DNA of 10,218 bases from Accumulibacter sp. (GTDB lineage: Bacteria > Pseudomonadota > Gammaproteobacteria > Burkholderiales > Rhodocyclaceae). The stretch lies in assembly GCA_031274075.1 (NCBI GenBank), contig JAISQQ010000046.1, positions 1 through 10,218 of the forward strand, given 5' to 3'. Under the pieces are notes generated by a model, which saw nothing but the letters and a program-made list of their open reading frames with translations, ran no database searches and was not told the DNA's origin. The translations under genes and the position numbers were made by a program. The first letter of the stretch is position 1. Each line of letters begins with the position of its first letter. Of the stretch, positions 5,901 to 10,218 are shown one piece after another.

Positions 5901-8900
5901 GCTGGTGGAAGGCCCACCGGGTACCGGCAAGAGCCAGACCATCGTCAACATGGTGACAGACGCCATCGGGCGTAACAAAAGCGTACTCGTCATTTGCCAA
6001 AAACTCGCGGCCCTGGAGGTAGTGTCCAAACGCCTACGGGCCGAGGGTCTGGACGAGCGCATGGTGATGATCAATGAAATCAACGACCGCGCACAAGTCA
6101 TTCGCCGCGTCCGTGCCGTGTTGGAACGGCTGTTCGCGTCATTCCAGATCGATAACGGCATGACGGCCTTGAAACGTCAACGCGCCAGTCTGGCTGAACG
6201 CATCCAGATCCTGGAAGGCGAACTCGACCGCCTGCATGAAGCGCTGTACCGTACGGATGAGGCCAGCGGTCTTTCCTACCGGCAATTGACGGGAGAGCTT
6301 GTGCGGCTGGACGCCGAAATGAGCTTGCCGGATTTTTTCGCCCTGCGCCAAAAATTCGCCACGCTGGACGCCACGGCTCTGACCCGGCATGAACATCGCT
6401 GCGCCTCGCTGGTTCGGCTCTGGCTGCCGTCCCATTTTGAAGACAGTCCCTTGGCGGCATTACGGTCTTTTTCCGTCGATACCGCGACCTTGCGCGCCTT
6501 TACACAGGGTTTTATCCGCTTTCTCCATGCCGAGGCCGAACGGCGGCAGGCTTCGGCGGAACATCCAGCCTCCTTTGAACTGGAGGACGCCGCGTCCTGC
6601 CGCGCCTGGATGCGGACGCACGCATCCCGGCTATTGGAACTGCCGGACGCCGTGCGCCAACATCTTGCGCGCTGGCTGCCACAATTTCGCAACGGCGAAG
6701 GTCAGCGCCTGTTGGCCGGCATGAGCGATCTGGCCCGCGAATTACGCGCCTGCAATGTTGAGCTTTGGTCATACCGCCTGTCGCCCGCGCTCAAGCTGCT
6801 GGGCGATGCGCGTCTGACGCGGCTTTCCGGGTACGCGCAAAAGGAATTGCGGGTCGATTCATTTTGCGCACGCCTGAATCCCGCGCGCCTGCCGCGCCTT
6901 TTTGCCCTGCGCGCGTTTTTTGCCGCGCAGGGCGTCACCGGCAAAGCCAGCTCCAAACACCTGTTGGCCGAATTGCTGGCGGCGGCGCGGCTGGAAGCGC
7001 AGTGGCGTCCCCTGCGGCAGCGCTTTTCCCATTTGCGTCGTCCGCTCGGACTACCGGAGATTGCCAGCGGCAGCGGGCTCGAACTGAACCAACAGGCGGA
7101 AGACGATGTGCGCCTGTTGCGGCATATCGAGCAGCTTGTGCATGCCTTGGCGAGCGCTCCTCGATCCGACGTGGCAGAGGCGGCGGTGTTGACGGCCAGA
7201 AAGCAAAGCCTTGTGGAATTTTTCTCCCAGTTGAATGCCGCCGCCCTGCGGCAGGAAGCGCGCCAGCAGAGCCTGGCGGCATTGGACGCACTGCGGGATT
7301 GGATGGAAGAAAAAGCGCTGATGGCCTGGCGCCAGTGCATCGGGGAAAATCGTGACAATACGAGATTTTTACAGGACATGCAGGCGGCTTTACCGCATTT
7401 GTCCGCCTATCAGACTTTCCGCAGCCGCGTGAACCACCTGATAGCCAACAAACAGTTGGATGAGGAGGATTTGGAACTGTTTGCCGTTTTGCGCCCGCAA
7501 GAAGCCGAATTCGCCCAAATCCCAGAGTCCGGACTGGAAAGCTTCATACGCCGCCTGTTCCGGCGTGAAGCTTGCTTGGGCTGGAAGGCGCGACTGGAAG
7601 AGGAGCATCCGGAATTGCTGTTCAGCGCGGCGGAAATCCAGGAAAAAACGGCGGCGCTGGCTCAAGCCGACAAGGAAATCCGTCGCTTGAACCGCGAATT
7701 GCTGACTGGAAACATTGACCGGCAGGCGCTTGGCAATCGCCGCGAATGGGAAGGCATCACCCGCCTGACGGGCCCAAACGCACTGAGACTGCGTGAATTC
7801 ATCGATCGAGGCGCGAAAATCGGCCTGATGCGCCTCGTACCGGTATGGCTGATGAACCCGGACGTTGCCAGCCGTGTGCTGCCGCTCGTCCCCGGCATGT
7901 TCGATACCGTGATTTACGACGAAGCCTCGCAAATGCCTGTGGAGTATGCCCTGCCCACGCTGTATCGCGGCAAGACCGTCATTGTCAGCGGCGACGAAAA
8001 GCAGATGCCGCCCACCTCGTTTTTCTCCAGCCGCGTCGAAAACGATGAAGGCGAACTGTTCGACGGCATCATGCCCGACGAAGAAGCCGGCGAGGCCGGA
8101 CAGGAATTGTTCGCCGACACCTGGAACCGCCGCGAAATCAAGGACTGCCCCGACCTCCTGCAACTGGCGAGGAGCGTCCTGCCGCATACCACTCTGCAAA
8201 TTCATTACCGTTCGGCATACCGCGAATTGATTGCCTTCTCCAACGCCGCCTTTTACATGAACCGCCTGAGTGTTCCGGCGCGGCATACGGAAGCCAACAT
8301 TCGAACCTTCAGGCCGCTGGAGGTGATTCGCGTCGATGGCCTGTATCAGAACCAGAGCAACGAGGATGAAGCCGAACGCTTGGTAGGCTGGCTGGCGGAA
8401 TTCTGGAAACGGCCGGGACCACGCCCGTCCGTGGGCGTAGTCACTTTCAACATCAGGCAGGCCACGTTGATCGAGGAACGTCTGGAATTTCGCGCCGCGG
8501 ACGATGCCGATTTTCGCGCCGTCTATACCGAGGAACGCGAGCGCAAAGACGAAGGCGAAGACATGTCGATCTTCGTCAAGAACGTGGAAAACGTGCAGGG
8601 CGACGAGCGCGACGTTATCGTGTTTTCCACCACCTTCGGCAGAAACGCGCAGGGTACGTTCCGGCGCAATTTCGGGGTGTTGGGGCAGACCGGCGGCGAG
8701 CGGCGCCTGAACGTCGCCATCAGCCGGGCGCGGCAAAAAGTGGTGCTGATGACCTCCATGCCCATCGCCGACATTTCCGACATGCTGACCACGCACCACG
8801 CGCCCACCGGCCCGCGAGACTACCTGCAAAGTTATCTCGAATACGCGCGCCTGCTCTCTGACGGAGAATTTTCGCACGCCGCGCGGCTGCTGGCGCGCCT

Positions 8901-9306
8901 GGATTCCGGCCGCCAGAGAGGAAGCGCTGTGTATGGCGACACGGATGCAATGAAAGAAATGAAAGACGGTTTCCTGGCGGCGGTGGCCGACTACATCCGC
9001 GCGCTGGGCTGGACGCCGCGAGTGCGGGGCGACGGCGATGTTTTCGGGCTGGATTTCGCCATCGAGCATCCACAGACCGGACTCTACGCCATCGGCATCG
9101 AATGCGATACGCCGCTCCATGCCTTGCTGACGCATGCTCGCGCAAGGGAAATCTGGCGTCCATCGGTACTGCGGCGCTCGGTTCCGTATCTGTACCGGGT
9201 ATCGTCGCGCGGCTGGCATCAGGACGGCGACAGGGAGCGCGCCCGGTTGGCCGAGGCGATCGACAAAGCATTGCAAAATGCCGATACCACGGGAGAACAG
9301 GAATGA
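2944..9306 (+). CDS. Giant Zn-ribbon / pseudokinase / SF1 helicase / PD-(D/E)XK nuclease protein
   Basis: This uninterrupted protein is 2120 aa. In order, it has zinc ribbon 1 (Cys8, Cys11, Cys22, Cys31) and zinc ribbon 2 (Cys79, His83, Cys92, Cys95). A Ser/Thr-kinase fold at about 118-370 keeps HRD (236-238), APE (282-284) and the DWWSLG region but lacks the ATP-binding and metal-binding residues. An alpha-rich region at about 385-760 is followed by a DUF4011-like stretch (DGLYLG at 777, NPALGKLL at 835). A split COG1112-type SF1 helicase follows: Gln973, Walker A GPPGTGKS (990-997), Walker B DEAS (1659-1662), GDEKQMPP (1683-1690), HYRS (1754-1757), VQGDERD (1884-1890) and RRLNVAISRAR (1920-1930). 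Between motifs Ia and II there is a ~600-aa insert starting with a coiled coil (about 1073-1110). The C-terminus (about 2005-2110) resembles MTES_1575/Vsr-like nucleases, with Asp2037, Glu2053-Cys-Asp2055 and a following His. Likely role: unwinding and cutting nucleic acid under control of the N-terminal module. The helicase call is certain, the nuclease probable, the substrate unknown. Confidence 0.9.
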   Translation: MVQMIHFCPNCQTERPLRELICEGEIDGQPCNWSLADEPLHEEGWRPQPVITREEARGSSASSPEAASGKTATPATQFCENGHPLEEGALMCAECGAGPVRAAPADEDEPGSAPETVIDGWRLLNQISNTDGVRERYIAEEITSGRRAVLTLYHAGAEPDPAIYDVLRRLSREHVPEIIATGRWNERAYEVAEEMSGGTLADLGIVFGENDSATVRHIVYELGKALNAFNENGLRHRDLRPGVLLVRNREPLDLVISGFGSARLSEFDLDMVAPQETGRYMAPETIMGGVTAASDWWSLGMILLEQFTQGACFAGIHPQAFLIHIITSGIVLPDTLEPRLRLLLRGLLARDWHQRWQWKEVKDWLDGKDVEAPEAAGEETDDPEGAVIVLGRQRYRNPKLFALAAAQEDNWEEALKHLSHGELVTWAEQARLSPDTLASLRDVMQYDELEDDFRLMLALKLLNADMPLIHRGLIVTPGWLLEHPLEGYRLISGVAPDILVRGQNEGWLARLKARARNVRQRAEHLDIELAEEQLRVYLLSTARPKLFAQWQERLRLLPESEHSGILTLIDRGHLPEEDLIILLSANLGLFRSVDAVLEEATLAAASIPVEKFSREAAAKLLQAGRQSLFAKVDERISGFARCGIEEVDAWAEQFRLHRRLPLGTALVMLAVPAEDWQVPHKQQYLTQLIDFFEKKISISITRGVLARMSIGKTSARIDLTEISGERRPASDLLEHLLQRRTHSLMLDVGASPDSLLHARLRKLHSDNLRYRRDTGIDGLYLGFPFLLSQDPRGKALPRVIPLLLWPARLEIKIGDLRQQQVGLAFDDRREEIRSNPALGKLLGAAEGKRWQEAANLLLGRPTPRAREVLEGFAALAPARTLELAALPANARPTNARGELLCAAVLFHVTFSGQTIREDLLSLCRENIDALRTTGLEAMLRLREEGEGESEDRDVPPAVPETERFFTLASDPSQEDAVFRARRPPGLLVEGPPGTGKSQTIVNMVTDAIGRNKSVLVICQKLAALEVVSKRLRAEGLDERMVMINEINDRAQVIRRVRAVLERLFASFQIDNGMTALKRQRASLAERIQILEGELDRLHEALYRTDEASGLSYRQLTGELVRLDAEMSLPDFFALRQKFATLDATALTRHEHRCASLVRLWLPSHFEDSPLAALRSFSVDTATLRAFTQGFIRFLHAEAERRQASAEHPASFELEDAASCRAWMRTHASRLLELPDAVRQHLARWLPQFRNGEGQRLLAGMSDLARELRACNVELWSYRLSPALKLLGDARLTRLSGYAQKELRVDSFCARLNPARLPRLFALRAFFAAQGVTGKASSKHLLAELLAAARLEAQWRPLRQRFSHLRRPLGLPEIASGSGLELNQQAEDDVRLLRHIEQLVHALASAPRSDVAEAAVLTARKQSLVEFFSQLNAAALRQEARQQSLAALDALRDWMEEKALMAWRQCIGENRDNTRFLQDMQAALPHLSAYQTFRSRVNHLIANKQLDEEDLELFAVLRPQEAEFAQIPESGLESFIRRLFRREACLGWKARLEEEHPELLFSAAEIQEKTAALAQADKEIRRLNRELLTGNIDRQALGNRREWEGITRLTGPNALRLREFIDRGAKIGLMRLVPVWLMNPDVASRVLPLVPGMFDTVIYDEASQMPVEYALPTLYRGKTVIVSGDEKQMPPTSFFSSRVENDEGELFDGIMPDEEAGEAGQELFADTWNRREIKDCPDLLQLARSVLPHTTLQIHYRSAYRELIAFSNAAFYMNRLSVPARHTEANIRTFRPLEVIRVDGLYQNQSNEDEAERLVGWLAEFWKRPGPRPSVGVVTFNIRQATLIEERLEFRAADDADFRAVYTEERERKDEGEDMSIFVKNVENVQGDERDVIVFSTTFGRNAQGTFRRNFGVLGQTGGERRLNVAISRARQKVVLMTSMPIADISDMLTTHHAPTGPRDYLQSYLEYARLLSDGEFSHAARLLARLDSGRQRGSAVYGDTDAMKEMKDGFLAAVADYIRALGWTPRVRGDGDVFGLDFAIEHPQTGLYAIGIECDTPLHALLTHARAREIWRPSVLRRSVPYLYRVSSRGWHQDGDRERARLAEAIDKALQNADTTGEQE
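9291..9295 (+). promoter_or_regulatory. Ribosome binding site of the coiled-coil gene
   Basis: GGGAG at 9291-9295 sits 7 bases before ATG 9303, inside the last codons of the helicase gene. Together with the ATGA start/stop overlap it fixes the next start and shows that the two genes are translated as one unit. Confidence 0.7.
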
Positions 9307-10218
9307 GTGGCCCCAAAGTCGTTGTGACGACAGAAACGGCAAGAAAGCTTTGCGAACGGGATTTGCGGCGCCTTGAAAACGAATCGTCCCTGTGGTTGAA
9401 ACGGGCAAGAAAGCTGGGGGAATTCAATGAAGCCGATTACCACGAGACGCTTGCTCGTCGTGATCATTTACGGGAATTATTGCGTTCCGAACGCTTTCTC
9501 GAAGTACGAAAAATTGCGGACGCGGAAATCGCGTATTTGAAAAACGACCTGATCGAGCGCGAAATTCGATCGATTGAACGCGCCGCCAGCAAACGCGAGC
9601 GGCAACGCCGTCAAAAGGAAAACACAGGCATTTTACTGAAAACGCTTGCCACAAAAACGCTTCCTCCTGAATTGGAAAAAAAACTGCGCTTCCTGGCACA
9701 AGGCGAACATCTGCCCGATTCGGAAAAAATATTGGCGCAAGGCTTCGCGCTCCTTGCCGACACGACACCGCCATCGGAAGCATTGAACGACGATCGACAC
9801 CAACTGGCATCACGTCTGCAAACCGGAATTTCACGGGTTTCGCTGACTGAATGGCTATCCAGCCAAGCGGCCGGGCACCGTGACGAGCGCCTCAAACGCA
9901 TTGACCGCCACATTGCCGAATTGCAATCGCTGGAAGGCGAATCCGTCGCGCAGCCGTTTCTGACGCGGCTTGCCAAGGCCGAACGGGAAGACAATCCAGC
10001 GCAACGAAATCTGCTGCTGGATTCGCTGGTGCTCGATCTTGCGCAAACCACGCGTAAGCGCCGCGAACTGCGAGAACGAACCGGCGAATTGCAGAGTATC
10101 GCCATTGAACTCGCCGCCTCGCCAAACGCGGACAAAGCCTTGCTCGCCCGCGTCGAAACCGAACTGGCCGCCCCTGACCCGGCGCGCGTCCACTCACTGA
10201 TGGAAGAATGCAGGACCG
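9303..10218 (+). CDS. Coiled-coil-rich protein, partial (runs off window end)
   Basis: The ATG at 9303 overlaps the helicase stop (ATGA at 9303-9306) and the frame stays open to the end of the window, giving 305 codons of an incomplete gene. No family is recognised. The sequence is strongly helical and charged. Residues about 10-110 are rich in Arg, Glu, Leu and Lys with heptad-like spacing and a very basic patch (SKRERQRRQK). Further coiled-coil-like stretches lie near 185-215 and 245-290. There are no membrane segments, signal peptide, cysteine clusters or nucleotide-binding motifs in the visible part. The 4-base overlap with the helicase gene argues for a stoichiometric partner, probably a scaffold or a nucleic-acid-binding subunit through the basic helix (inference). 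The C-terminal portion outside the window could still hold a catalytic domain. Confidence 0.8.
   Translation, partial: MSGPKVVVTTETARKLCERDLRRLENESSLWLKRARKLGEFNEADYHETLARRDHLRELLRSERFLEVRKIADAEIAYLKNDLIEREIRSIERAASKRERQRRQKENTGILLKTLATKTLPPELEKKLRFLAQGEHLPDSEKILAQGFALLADTTPPSEALNDDRHQLASRLQTGISRVSLTEWLSSQAAGHRDERLKRIDRHIAELQSLEGESVAQPFLTRLAKAEREDNPAQRNLLLDSLVLDLAQTTRKRRELRERTGELQSIAIELAASPNADKALLARVETELAAPDPARVHSLMEECRT

Noticed and set aside
2944..9306. Direct identification as a Mokosh system
   Set aside because: The kinase-fold plus COG1112 helicase matches the type I theme, but no PLD-type HKD nuclease motif was seen here or in the visible neighbour. The kinase is degenerate and a ClpB-like ATPase is present, so the name would overstate the evidence.
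7390..9408. 672-aa minus-strand open frame opposite the helicase gene
   Set aside because: It is exactly antisense to conserved helicase motifs and the nuclease domain. Long antisense frames are expected opposite GC-rich coding DNA, and it shows no recognisable domain.
1..10218. CRISPR arrays, tRNA or rRNA genes
   Set aside because: No regularly spaced direct repeats, no tRNA-like TTCGANNC/CCA structure in an intergenic position and no rRNA signature were seen. Nearly all sequence after 650 is protein-coding.

Overview
The window is GC-rich (about 60% by eye) with compact, overlapping genes. It contains a BrnT/BrnA-type toxin-antitoxin locus, an IS30-family transposase remnant and a REP-like palindrome. 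Together these suggest an accessory (defence-island-like) segment of a Gram-negative, probably proteobacterial, chromosome. The exact taxon cannot be read from the sequence.

Bases 1-390 hold no intact gene. A REP-like inverted repeat lies at 8-66. The last ~43 codons of an IS30-family transposase lie on the minus strand (about 125-256) and are cut off upstream. Next comes a good sigma70-type promoter (TTGACA at 321-326, extended -10 at 340-348), flanked by short repeats that could be operators. This promoter points into a toxin-antitoxin pair. The brnT-like toxin (about 391-664) appears frameshifted: its N-terminal signature is in one frame and its C-terminal two thirds in another. The overlapping CopG/BrnA-like antitoxin (651-938) is intact.

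Bases 1012-10218 hold a tightly packed same-strand cluster. It begins with a 604-aa ClpB/ClpA-like AAA+ ATPase with one active ATPase module behind a degenerate N-terminal region. A possible 42-aa micro-ORF follows. Next is a giant multidomain protein of about 2120 aa: two zinc ribbons, a protein-kinase-fold domain that lacks the catalytic lysine, asparagine and DFG aspartate, a DUF4011-like region, a split superfamily 1 helicase (COG1112 type) and a C-terminal PD-(D/E)XK nuclease-like domain. Last is a coiled-coil-rich protein that starts on an ATGA overlap and runs off the window end.

The probable joint role is an inferred nucleic-acid-targeting defence or stress machine. The helicase-nuclease would be the effector, the pseudokinase and zinc ribbons a sensing or docking module, the ClpB-like ATPase a remodelling motor, and the coiled-coil protein a scaffold. 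It shares the kinase-plus-COG1112-helicase theme with type I Mokosh and with kinase-linked DNA-processing systems described around TerY-P modules. However, the combination seen here (ClpB-like ATPase, pseudokinase, PD-(D/E)XK end, coiled-coil partner) does not match a defence system I can name with confidence.
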